Source of the DNA: CAYSJU01 sp964431495
Lineage (GTDB): Bacteria; Omnitrophota; Gorgyraeia; Tantalellales; Tantalellaceae
Direction: 5' to 3'
Length of the DNA stretch: 37,893 bases
Assembly: GCA_964431495.1 (NCBI GenBank)
Contig: CAYSJU010000017.1
Location: 1 to 37,893, forward strand
This document shows, piece after piece, positions 32,215 to 37,893 of the stretch. The stretch's first letter is position 1, and every line of letters begins with the position of its first letter. The notes under the pieces were generated by a model that worked only from the letters and a program-made list of their open reading frames with translations, was not told where the DNA came from and searched no databases. Both the position numbers and the translations under genes were made by a program.

Positions 32215-32256
32215 GAATACAAAAGATTTTATAAACATCTTGGGCAATATTTGATT

Positions 32257-33438
32257 ATGAAGAACAGATATCTAAAAGGAATCAGTACTGATGTACTTTT
32301 ATTAGGCATTGTCAGTTTTCTGAATGATTTTAGCAGTGAGATGATAATACCAATTCTGCCGATCTTCATTACGGCATTAGGTGGTACGGGCTTGGTTGTG
32401 GGATTAATCGGAGGATTAAGGGATAGCATCTCAAGCATCTTGAAGGTTTTTTGTGGATACTGGTCTGATAAAACAGGAAAAAGAAAGATATTTATTTCTT
32501 CAGGATATTTAACTTCAGCAGTTTTTAAACTGTTATTGCCTTTCTCACGCATATGGCAGCATGTGCTGGTTTTTGCCGGCCTTGAAAGAGTAGGTAAGGG
32601 TTTAAGGACTGCGCCAAGGGATGCCATAATTGCAGATTCCATGCCAGAACAGAGAGGCAAGGGTTTCGGAGTACACAGGGCCTTTGATACTTCCGGTGCA
32701 ATTTTGGGCTCGGCTGTTGTTTTTATCTTATTTTGGTTTTTGGGGTTTAATTTCAAGACAATAATATTTGTGGCTGCCCTTCTTGCGGTTCTTTCCTTGA
32801 TTCCCTTGCATTTCGTAAAAGAGAAAAGGGGAAAGCCACAAGATATAACATTACAGCTAGGCTTAAGAAATTTACCAAGGCCCCTCAAATTGTTTATGTT
32901 CATTTCTGGCATATTTGCCCTGGCTAATTTTAGCTATATGTTTTTTATCCTCAGAGCACAGGAATTTTTTACTGGCAGATTATCAATCGGAGTGCCTATA
33001 CTTCTGTATATTCTGTTTAATATTTTTTATGCCTTGTTTGCTGTTCCTTTTGGTAACCTTTCTGACAGGATAGGTAGGAGGAAAGTTCTTGTTCTAGGGT
33101 ATTTGCTTTTCTCATTAACATCCCTTGGTTTTGCGTTCTTCAACTCATTAATTGCATTTGTGTGTTTATTTGCTTTCTATGGCATGGTCTATGCAATAAT
33201 TGATGGAAACCAGAGGGCTTTTGTGTCTGATTTGTCATCAGGCGAATTAAGGGCAACTGCTTTGGGGACTTTCCATACAGTGATAGGATTGGCTGCGTTG
33301 CCTGCAAGTTTAATTGCAGGTTTTTTATGGCAGAGGATTAGCCCAAGCGCAGCATTTATTTATGGCAGCATGGTGAGCATGGCTTCAGTCGTATTGTTTT
33401 TTGTTTTTGGGCGTTATTTAAAAGAGAAGAATACCTGA
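32257..33438 (+). CDS. MFS transporter, AT-rich island
   Basis: The 393-residue protein (from ATG 32257; a TTG two codons earlier is possible) has 12 helices. Loop 2-3 has GYWSDKTGKRKIFISSG and loop 8-9 has GNLSDRIGRRKVLVLGYLL, the major facilitator signature. Helix 1 region ISTDVLLLGIVSFLNDFSSEM and the stretch GKGLRTAPRDAIIADS are typical of a widespread group annotated as MFS permeases near metal or drug resistance genes. The substrate is unknown. No ribosome-binding site is evident. The DNA is visibly more AT-rich than the other MFS gene (19894) and the two proteins belong to different sub-groups. Confidence 0.85.
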   Translation: MKNRYLKGISTDVLLLGIVSFLNDFSSEMIIPILPIFITALGGTGLVVGLIGGLRDSISSILKVFCGYWSDKTGKRKIFISSGYLTSAVFKLLLPFSRIWQHVLVFAGLERVGKGLRTAPRDAIIADSMPEQRGKGFGVHRAFDTSGAILGSAVVFILFWFLGFNFKTIIFVAALLAVLSLIPLHFVKEKRGKPQDITLQLGLRNLPRPLKLFMFISGIFALANFSYMFFILRAQEFFTGRLSIGVPILLYILFNIFYALFAVPFGNLSDRIGRRKVLVLGYLLFSLTSLGFAFFNSLIAFVCLFAFYGMVYAIIDGNQRAFVSDLSSGELRATALGTFHTVIGLAALPASLIAGFLWQRISPSAAFIYGSMVSMASVVLFFVFGRYLKEKNT

Positions 33439-33462
33439 ACAGCTTTTGCCTTTGGTAAAGAT

Positions 33463-33603
33463 ATGAGTAAAATAGTATATATTCGCAGTTTTGGCTGGCC
33501 GTATGTTCAAGTACGTAGGGATGATTTTGGGGCTGTTGAGGAAGATAAGCGGTTTGGAATGAGGGGGTTAACAAAAAGAACGCAACTAGAATATTATGAA
33601 TAA
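33463..33603 (+). CDS. Tiny ORF with Phe-Gly-Trp motif (unit A)
   Basis: A 46-codon frame starts MSKIVYIRSFGWPYVQVRRD and its TAA overlaps the methyltransferase start by 8 nt. The first 13 residues match the tiny ORFs at 34278 and 36356 (hydrophobic strand, then FGWP/FGWQ). The rest diverges. No clear ribosome-binding site is present. It may be a leader ORF, a gene fragment or a diverged copy of a repeated unit; coding status is doubtful. Confidence 0.35.
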   Translation: MSKIVYIRSFGWPYVQVRRDDFGAVEEDKRFGMRGLTKRTQLEYYE

Positions 33604-34210
33604 TACAAACAAACATAAAGACGAACATAATCATGGGGCTGTCAAACGGCAGAAACGAGGCGTAAGCAGTTTTGCAGTCCATAATTCAGAGCTTATTTTT
33701 CGTGAACTTGGACTTAAAAAAGGTAACGTTTTTCTCGACTTGGGTTGTGGAGCAGGGGATTATACGATTCAAGCCTCTAGGATGGTTGGCGATTCCGGAA
33801 AAGTATATGCGGTAGACAAATGGGAAGAGGTGATTAGTGGTCTGAAAGAAAAAACCTCCGCTCAAGGATTAAAGAATATTGAAGCAATAACATGCGATAT
33901 TACCAAGCCATTACCTATTCCCGATAGGCATATTGATGTTTGTTTTATGGCTACTGTTCTACATGTACCTGATGTGACCAAGAATGCGAAAAGCTTGTTT
34001 AACGAAATGAGCCGCATTTTAAAGCCAGGCGGATATATAGCAATTGTAGAAATAAAAAAAGAGAAAATGTCCTTTGGGCCACCGTTACATATGCGCTTAT
34101 CACCAGAAGATGTTGAGAACTTAATAGCTCCATATGGGTTCAAAAAGGTAAGCTTGGTCGATCTTGGTTATAGTTACATGATTCAATTTGAATGTTATAA
34201 AACAGCTTAA
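33596..34210 (+). CDS. Class I SAM-dependent methyltransferase, UbiE/ArsM-like
   Basis: The 204-residue protein has a charged, His-rich start (NTNKHKDEHNHG), then VFLDLGCGAGDYTIQASRMV (motif I, about 44-60), VYAVDKWEEV (acidic strand 2), ITCDITKPLPIPDRHIDVCF and LKPGGYIAIVEIKKE. The shape matches UbiE/BioC/arsenite methyltransferase-like proteins. The conserved Cys set needed for ArsM activity is not evident, so arsenite methylation is not supported. The His-rich leader might bind metal. The substrate is unknown. It lies between two copies of the Phe-Gly-Trp unit. Confidence 0.8.
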   Translation: MNNTNKHKDEHNHGAVKRQKRGVSSFAVHNSELIFRELGLKKGNVFLDLGCGAGDYTIQASRMVGDSGKVYAVDKWEEVISGLKEKTSAQGLKNIEAITCDITKPLPIPDRHIDVCFMATVLHVPDVTKNAKSLFNEMSRILKPGGYIAIVEIKKEKMSFGPPLHMRLSPEDVENLIAPYGFKKVSLVDLGYSYMIQFECYKTA

Positions 34211-34277
34211 ATTGGATGAACGAACGGGACTTTTCAGAAAAAGTAAATCACCACAACATTAATACAATCAAGGAGTT

Positions 34278-34447
34278 ATGAAAAAAGTCTTCATCAGGAT
34301 TTTCGGTTGGCAGATGGACAAATTGCTACACTCGGATTATACACTCGTTCAAGGAGTGGCATGATAGGGAATAACAGTAGATGGATTAAGGAGTTACAAA
34401 AACAGACAAAGAGGGAACCGAACACAAGTAGTTTAACGAGAGACTAA
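34278..34447 (+). repeat. Phe-Gly-Trp repeat unit B with two coupled tiny ORFs
   Basis: AAGGAG precedes ATG 34278, which opens 28 codons (MKKVFIRIFGWQMDKLLHSD...) ending TGA at 34362-34364. That stop overlaps ATG 34361 (ATGA), which opens 28 more codons (MIGNNSRWIKELQKQTKREP...) ending at TAA 34447, 1 nt before the SDR remnant. The unit aligns with 36356-36500: 13 of 28 residues agree in the first ORF, and both end with GGGAACCGAAC about 45-48 nt after the first stop. Differences between copies are spread evenly over codon positions, so it may be a non-coding repeat with coding look-alikes. Confidence 0.5.
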
Positions 34448-34448
34448 A

Positions 34449-34831
34449 ATGGAATTAAAAAACAAAGTTGTTTTATTAACAGGTGCCAGCACGGGCAAAG
34501 GAAAAGCTATTGCTAAGGAATTTTTAAAAAGAAAAACGAAGGTTATTGTATTCGGAAGACATGAGCCAAAGTTCTGCTTTTTATTTTATGAGGTTGATGT
34601 GGCGAGTGAGGGCCAGATCATTTCCGCCCAGGTGTAATAGAGACCGATATCTGGAGAAAAAGATTCGGCCGAGAGAGCAAAAAAGTTCTCAGGGAGATAG
34701 AAGCTTCGGTGCCGTTAAAGAGGGGCGGCAAGACGGAAGAGATAGCACATGTTGCGGTTTTCTTATGTGAGAATGATTTTATGGATGGGGAGACTATAGT
34801 TGTAGACGGAGGGCAGTCTATTGGCGGATAG
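34449..34831 (+). pseudogene. Short-chain dehydrogenase with a large internal deletion
   Basis: The N-terminal part reads NKVVLLTGASTGKGKAIAKE (TGxxxGxG cofactor loop) and FYEVDVASEGQI (strand 3). The frame stops at 34637. In another frame, from 34625, the C-terminus of the same family continues: RPGVIETDIWRKRFG, VPLKRGGKTEEIAHVAVFLC, then DGETIVVDGGQSIGG to TAG at 34829-34831. The central 100-odd residues with NNAG and the catalytic S-Y-K are missing. It is a gene wreck like the trmO remnant upstream and cannot be an active oxidoreductase. Confidence 0.85.
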
Positions 34832-34875
34832 CCTAATGAAAAAGAAGGCATTTAATAAAAATTAGGAGGTTGCGT

Positions 34876-35151
34876 ATGAATCCTGATATTTTTGAAATTA
34901 TTATGCTTGTTTGTTTCGGAGTGGCCTGGCCATTTTCGATTTATAAGATGCTTAAGACAAAGAGGTCGCTAGGTAAGAGCGTGCATTTTCTAATAGTTAT
35001 ATTAGCAGGCTATATTGCCGGCACGCTTTTTGAGTATTTTGGAGAGCGTAACGCCATTATTTTTTTATATCTGTTCAATACTTTTATGGTAAGCTTTGAC
35101 CTGATTCTTACGCTAAGGTATGGCAGAAGCAACATTAAGGAGGCCTTGTGA
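34876..35151 (+). CDS. Small PQ-loop-like (SemiSWEET-type) membrane protein
   Basis: The 91-residue protein has three predicted helices (about 7-24, 37-53 and 60-80) with the loop GVAWPFSIYKMLKTKRSLGKS between helices 1 and 2. The Trp-Pro and Lys-Thr-Lys-Arg-Ser pattern is like half-size PQ-loop transporters, which dimerise to carry sugars or other solutes. AGGAGG lies 6 nt before ATG 34876, which beats the TTG at 34870. TGA overlaps the GTG of the ZIP gene, so the two are coupled. Assignment rests on shape and one motif. Confidence 0.65.
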   Translation: MNPDIFEIIMLVCFGVAWPFSIYKMLKTKRSLGKSVHFLIVILAGYIAGTLFEYFGERNAIIFLYLFNTFMVSFDLILTLRYGRSNIKEAL

Positions 35152-35936
35152 ATACATTTAAATGGTTTTCGATTTTTATAATATTTTTTATATCAGTACT
35201 CGGTGGGAGTTATCCCCTTTTTAAGAGGGGAAAATCCAGAGGTAAGCGCGGCCTGCCTGCAGGAGAGTCTTTTACGGCAGGCGTTTTTTTGGCCCTCTCT
35301 TTGTTTATAATGCTTCCAGCAGGATTGCATTTATTCGGTAAGATTTTTCCGGATATCAACTATCCGCTTGCCGCTATTTTCGTTGTCACGGCCTTTCTCT
35401 TACTGCTTGCCCTGGAGCATTTTTCTGTAAAGTTGAGACAGAAAGAGGAGGCTGATGCTGATCTATCAGGCCCTATTATTTCTGTAATTATGACGATTAT
35501 GATAGCAATTCCATCTTTTCTTTTAGGTGCCGCTATCGGCATAAGCCCCGAACTACAGGCAGAGTTTATTTTGATAGCCGTATTAGCTCATAAGGGTTCC
35601 GCGGGTTTTGGCCTTGCATTAACCATGGCAAGGAGTACCTTGACAAGAATACAGACCTATATATTGTACCTGGTTTTTGCATTATCAACGCCGTTTGGTA
35701 TATTTATAGGGGCAGATATAAGCGAATTCTTACGAGGGGAGTCAGTAATTGCGGTAAAGGCTGTTATCCTGTCTCTTGCCGCCGGAGTATTTTTATATAT
35801 GAGCACGGTTCATGGCTTAAGGCGAACCGCGCTAGTGGAACATTGTTCCGGAATAAAAGGGTTTAGTTTAATGCTTTCAGGGCTTATTATTACTGCTTTA
35901 GTTCGTTTAATATTAGGGTTAGCCCATGCAGGGTGA
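35148..35936 (+). CDS. ZIP-family metal transporter lacking the helix IV histidine
   Basis: The 262-residue protein has eight predicted helices in the ZIP arrangement. Helix I/II carry SVLGGSYPLF and GESFTAGVFLALSLFIMLPAGLHLF (read in parts), helix V carries AHKGSAGFGLAL with the conserved His-Lys, helix VI has STPFGIFIGADI, and helix VII has LSLAAGVFLYMSTVHGL. In helix IV the usual His-Ser is IPSFLLGAAIG, with Pro in the His position. The GTG start follows AAGGAGG and overlaps the previous gene by 4 nt; its own stop overlaps the CrcB gene. Metal specificity is unknown and transport may be impaired. Confidence 0.82.
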   Translation: MNTFKWFSIFIIFFISVLGGSYPLFKRGKSRGKRGLPAGESFTAGVFLALSLFIMLPAGLHLFGKIFPDINYPLAAIFVVTAFLLLLALEHFSVKLRQKEEADADLSGPIISVIMTIMIAIPSFLLGAAIGISPELQAEFILIAVLAHKGSAGFGLALTMARSTLTRIQTYILYLVFALSTPFGIFIGADISEFLRGESVIAVKAVILSLAAGVFLYMSTVHGLRRTALVEHCSGIKGFSLMLSGLIITALVRLILGLAHAG

Positions 35937-36363
35937 TATTCTTTTCTTCATATCAGCCGCCCTAGGAGGATTTTTAGGCGCGTTTTTCAGAGAACTTATT
36001 TTGCCCCTAATGCCTTTCTATATCTCGTGGTTTCCGGTTTTGCTTATTAATATACTGGGGTCTTTTACAATAGATATTATCTATGGCTTTGAAAAACGCT
36101 TGCATCCTCGAATGAAGGATTTTTGTGCTGTCGGATTTCGCGGCGGTTTCAGCACGTTTTCACATTTTACTTATCAGACTTTTGATCTTTTGAAAAATGG
36201 ATATTTTATTACCGCATTATTGAATGTACTTTTTTCTGTTTGCCCCCAAAATCTATATCAGGACTTTCGGATGTTCCTTCGGCTCACTTCTCGAGTTTTG
36301 CTCTCGGCGTTCGCTCAGGATCAACCAAAAGTTTTAAGTGTGGAGGAGCCTAGCTATGAGTAG
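35926..36363 (+). CDS. crcB: CrcB/Fluc fluoride channel with a replaced C-terminus
   Basis: Fluc proteins export fluoride as dimers of four-helix subunits. Residues 1-105 match: GGFLGAFFREL, NILGSFTIDIIYG and the filter region GFRGGFSTFSHFTYQTF. After V105 (about 36240) the fourth helix should follow, but the frame turns into 40 residues of unrelated sequence (CPQNLYQDFRMFLRLTSRVL...) ending EEPSYE. The DNA there looks like an inserted repeat (CCTTCGGCTCACTTCTCGAG). The protein therefore lacks helix 4 and is probably inactive. The start overlaps the ZIP gene by 11 nt. No fluoride riboswitch is visible upstream. Confidence 0.8.
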   Translation: MQGDILFFISAALGGFLGAFFRELILPLMPFYISWFPVLLINILGSFTIDIIYGFEKRLHPRMKDFCAVGFRGGFSTFSHFTYQTFDLLKNGYFITALLNVLFSVCPQNLYQDFRMFLRLTSRVLLSAFAQDQPKVLSVEEPSYE

Positions 36364-36391
36364 AAGAGTTTTCCTTAAAACTTTTGGTTGG
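36321..36391. repeat. 17-18-bp inverted repeat around the third Phe-Gly-Trp ORF start
   Basis: TCAACCAAAAGTTTTAAG (36321-36338) and CTTAAAACTTTTGGTTGG (36374-36391) are reverse complements except at one end base. The loop of about 35 nt holds GGAGGA and the ATG at 36356. A hairpin of this kind could expose or hide that start. Confidence 0.75.
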
Positions 36392-36500
36392 CCGTTGGAC
36401 GCGTTATTACATGCGGATTTTACATGCTTTGAGGGACATATATAGCTTTTCGTAACTGCTGGAAATATATAGAGATACAAAAGTCGATAGGGAACCGAAC
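36356..36500 (+). repeat. Phe-Gly-Trp repeat unit C (tiny ORF plus conserved tail)
   Basis: GGAGGA precedes ATG 36356 by 8 nt. The 29-codon ORF reads MSRRVFLKTFGWPLDALLHA and continues DFTCFEGHI to TAG at 36443-36445. After 44 nt the motif GGGAACCGAAC (36490-36500) recurs as in unit B, and the TamB-like gene starts 4 nt later. The tiny ORF overlaps the crcB stop region. Whether a peptide is made is unknown. Confidence 0.5.
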
Positions 36501-36504
36501 GTAA

Positions 36505-37821
36505 ATGGAACGAAAAAGGGACAGGTTTTATAAGATGGCTTCAGGGAGAATAATATTTCTTTTTATTACGTTTGCTATAATTGCCATTTTATTGGCTGGA
36601 GGAGGGATTTATTATATTGCTTTTACTACCAAAGGATCAGATTCTGTTATTCGCCCTCTCCTCTCAAGATATGTCGAAACAGAAAGCACCAGCATTAAAA
36701 AAACAACTGGTAACCTTTCAGAAGCTTTAATTTATCAAGATATCGAGTTCCGTGATCCAAAATGGCTTCCACAAGGGAATTTGCTTAAAATTCAGAGACT
36801 TGAAATAGCGTTAAATTCTTTCAGCCTAGAAGGCCTTAACATTAAGATACACAACGGAAAGCTGAAATTCTCTGGCTCCGATGCAATCCTTTTCTATGGA
36901 GAGTATCAAAATCGTATATTAAATATTACTGTATATTCCAAAGAGATAAGTGTTCGTGACGTACTGGATTTATTTTCCGAGACTGCGGCATTGAAAAAGG
37001 TATCAGGTACTCTCGGCGATGTAGATATTAATATTAAAGGTCCTTTATTCGATCCCGAGATATACGGTAGTTTTAATGTCGAAAAATTGACCAGAAACGG
37101 CTTTTCGATGACTAATTGCCCTGGCGAAGTGAAGTTACAGCTTAAAGATATAAAAGATGATCTTAAATTAAACGGGCAAATTTTATTAAAAAGCGGAGTA
37201 ATATCTGGACCAAAAACAGCGGTTATAAATTTAAAAGAAAGTAAAATCCTGTTTGCGGGCGAGCCTAAAAAACCGATGTTGGACATAAAAGGACTAGCCA
37301 CCGTTGAAAACATCAATATTAATATTATACTGAAGGGCACCTTTGATCGTCCAGAATTAACCCTAAGCTGTAAGCCCTCAATGGATCAGGACAGGCTGCT
37401 GCTTATGGTTGCAACAAATAAAACATGGCAAAGTGTTGAGACAGCTGTAAGCAAGCAGAAGTTGTCTGCAGATGTCGTTAAAGATTTTTTAGACTATTTT
37501 ATTTTTTCTGGATCTGGCAATAGGATTGCCGAAAGATATGGCATACGAGATATTTTAGTAAAATATGACAAGACAACTGTAGGGATAGGAGCCACAAAGG
37601 ATATTTCAGAGAAAGCGGCAATTAGCTATTCTGTAGAACAACCACAACAAAAAACAGAAACCCCGATCACTAGCCATAAAATAGGCGGAGAATATAAAAT
37701 CACAGAAAATGTAATAGTAGGCGCAGAAAAGGGATTAAAACAAAATAGCAAAACTGGGCAGATACAAGATAAGGAACAAACTGACGATAAAATAACAATG
37801 AAATTTAAAAAAGAATTTTAG
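36505..37821 (+). CDS. TamB/AsmA-like envelope protein, C-terminal-domain type
   Basis: The 438-residue protein has one N-terminal membrane helix (about 15-40, RIIFLFITFAIIAILLAGGG) and a long beta-rich periplasmic part of repeated strands, for example GTLGDVDINIKGPLFDPEIYGSF, KGTFDRPELTLSCKPSMDQD followed by RLLLMVATNK, the typical end of the TamB C-terminal domain (DUF490). It ends in Phe (KKEF). TamB/AsmA-like proteins form lipid-conducting bridges between inner and outer membranes. At 438 residues it is much shorter than E. coli TamB (over 1,200), as in many non-proteobacterial forms. ATG 36535 is an alternative start. No TamA gene is in the window. Confidence 0.82.
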   Translation: MERKRDRFYKMASGRIIFLFITFAIIAILLAGGGIYYIAFTTKGSDSVIRPLLSRYVETESTSIKKTTGNLSEALIYQDIEFRDPKWLPQGNLLKIQRLEIALNSFSLEGLNIKIHNGKLKFSGSDAILFYGEYQNRILNITVYSKEISVRDVLDLFSETAALKKVSGTLGDVDINIKGPLFDPEIYGSFNVEKLTRNGFSMTNCPGEVKLQLKDIKDDLKLNGQILLKSGVISGPKTAVINLKESKILFAGEPKKPMLDIKGLATVENININIILKGTFDRPELTLSCKPSMDQDRLLLMVATNKTWQSVETAVSKQKLSADVVKDFLDYFIFSGSGNRIAERYGIRDILVKYDKTTVGIGATKDISEKAAISYSVEQPQQKTETPITSHKIGGEYKITENVIVGAEKGLKQNSKTGQIQDKEQTDDKITMKFKKEF

Positions 37822-37882
37822 CGATTTTTAAAAGAACATCAATATATTTATTTAGTGCGATCACAGATAGGGGATATATTAT

Positions 37883-37893
37883 ATGTCTAAATT
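37883..37893 (+). CDS. Possible start of a next gene (cut by window edge)
   Basis: ATG at 37883 opens Met-Ser-Lys at the right edge, with AGGGG about 10 nt upstream. Only three codons are visible, so nothing can be said about the product and the call is tentative. Confidence 0.25.

Larger units (their letters stand above)
31812..32250. other. Gene-free gap with repeats and an unidentified coding tail
   Basis: No intact gene is seen. Positions 31822-31829 and 31840-31847 pair (ATTCAGGG / CCCTGAAT). The neighbouring GGGACGGTTCT recurs inverted at about 31923-31933 (AGAACCGTCTCT), a repeat-like frame around 100 nt. An AGGGACAG-family palindrome lies at 32066-32088. A short coding-like tail (32092-32214) follows. 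No promoter is convincing. Confidence 0.6.

Noticed and set aside
33596..34210. Arsenite methyltransferase (ArsM)
   Set aside because: The SAM fold is right, but the conserved cysteines that bind arsenite are not evident and no ars genes are nearby.
34278..34364. MiaB N-terminal fragment
   Set aside because: The MKKVFIR-FG-QM start resembles the MiaB TFGCQMN strand, but the essential Cys is Trp in all copies and nothing beyond about 15 residues fits, so I do not annotate it as MiaB.
35850..35930. Fluoride riboswitch upstream of crcB
   Set aside because: The gene starts inside the ZIP gene and no conserved fluoride aptamer sequence is seen there or before the operon.
33439..36504. Integron-like cassette array with attC sites between the single-gene units
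   Set aside because: The gaps do share sequence, but no paired RYYYAAC and GTTRRRY ends with an imperfect stem are found, units B and C lack such cores, and no integrase is present.
1..37893. CRISPR array, tRNA, rRNA or complete insertion sequence
   Set aside because: No regularly spaced direct repeats, no cloverleaf with T-loop motif and no rRNA segment were seen by eye; the only transposase sequence is the short RAYT remnant.

Overview
The window looks like a bacterial chromosome segment from an uncultivated lineage. Candidatus Omnitrophota (OP3) or a neighbouring candidate phylum is my best guess; I infer this from gene style, since there is no rRNA or other marker here. It carries about 34 intact or near-intact genes and several remnants. 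Every convincing gene is on the + strand. Many genes overlap by 1-4 nt, which points to long, translationally coupled operons. Short perfect palindromes, some of REP type, lie in the gaps, and a fragment of a REP-associated tyrosine transposase (RAYT) sits beside one of them.

Region 1 (1-6850) is mixed housekeeping: the tail of an unknown gene, a glycine-zipper envelope protein, an RlmD/RumA-type rRNA m5U methyltransferase, a frameshifted ZIP metal transporter, a DRE-TIM aldolase followed by a KDPG aldolase, a radical SAM protein and a D,D-carboxypeptidase.

Region 2 (6875-14644) is a compact glycogen cluster: GH57 amylase-like enzyme, glycogen synthase (glgA), DUF4912 protein, GH57 branching enzyme, DUF2934 protein, ADP-glucose pyrophosphorylase (glgC) and a coupled unknown membrane-anchored protein. 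GlgC makes ADP-glucose, GlgA extends chains, the GH57 enzyme branches them, and the second GH57 enzyme probably trims or remodels them.

Region 3 (14655-21087) holds a flavodoxin-fold reductase, a nicotinamidase/nicotinate phosphoribosyltransferase pair (NAD salvage), a REC-GGDEF diguanylate cyclase overlapping a TYW1-like radical SAM gene, a CPA2-type cation/proton antiporter and an MFS exporter.

Region 4 (21206-27968) looks like an envelope or polysaccharide module: PEGA protein, multipass GT2 glycosyltransferase and a secreted clan GH-A glycosidase. After these come a lysine-ketoglutarate-reductase-like dehydrogenase, a DUF2490 outer-membrane barrel and a lipoprotein with a carbohydrate-binding-like domain.

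Region 5 (about 27970-37893) is visibly more AT-rich and looks like accessory DNA. It has three SAM methyltransferases, a TrpB2-type enzyme, an MFS transporter, a PQ-loop-like small membrane protein, a second ZIP protein, a CrcB fluoride channel with a replaced C-terminus and a TamB-like protein. Between them lie gene wrecks: a RAYT N-terminus, an internally deleted trmO/tsaA, an internally deleted short-chain dehydrogenase, an unidentified 3' tail, and two or three diverged copies of a roughly 135-nt unit starting with a tiny ORF that contains Phe-Gly-Trp. This repeated unit is the least explained structure in the window. I see no CRISPR array, tRNA, rRNA or complete mobile element.
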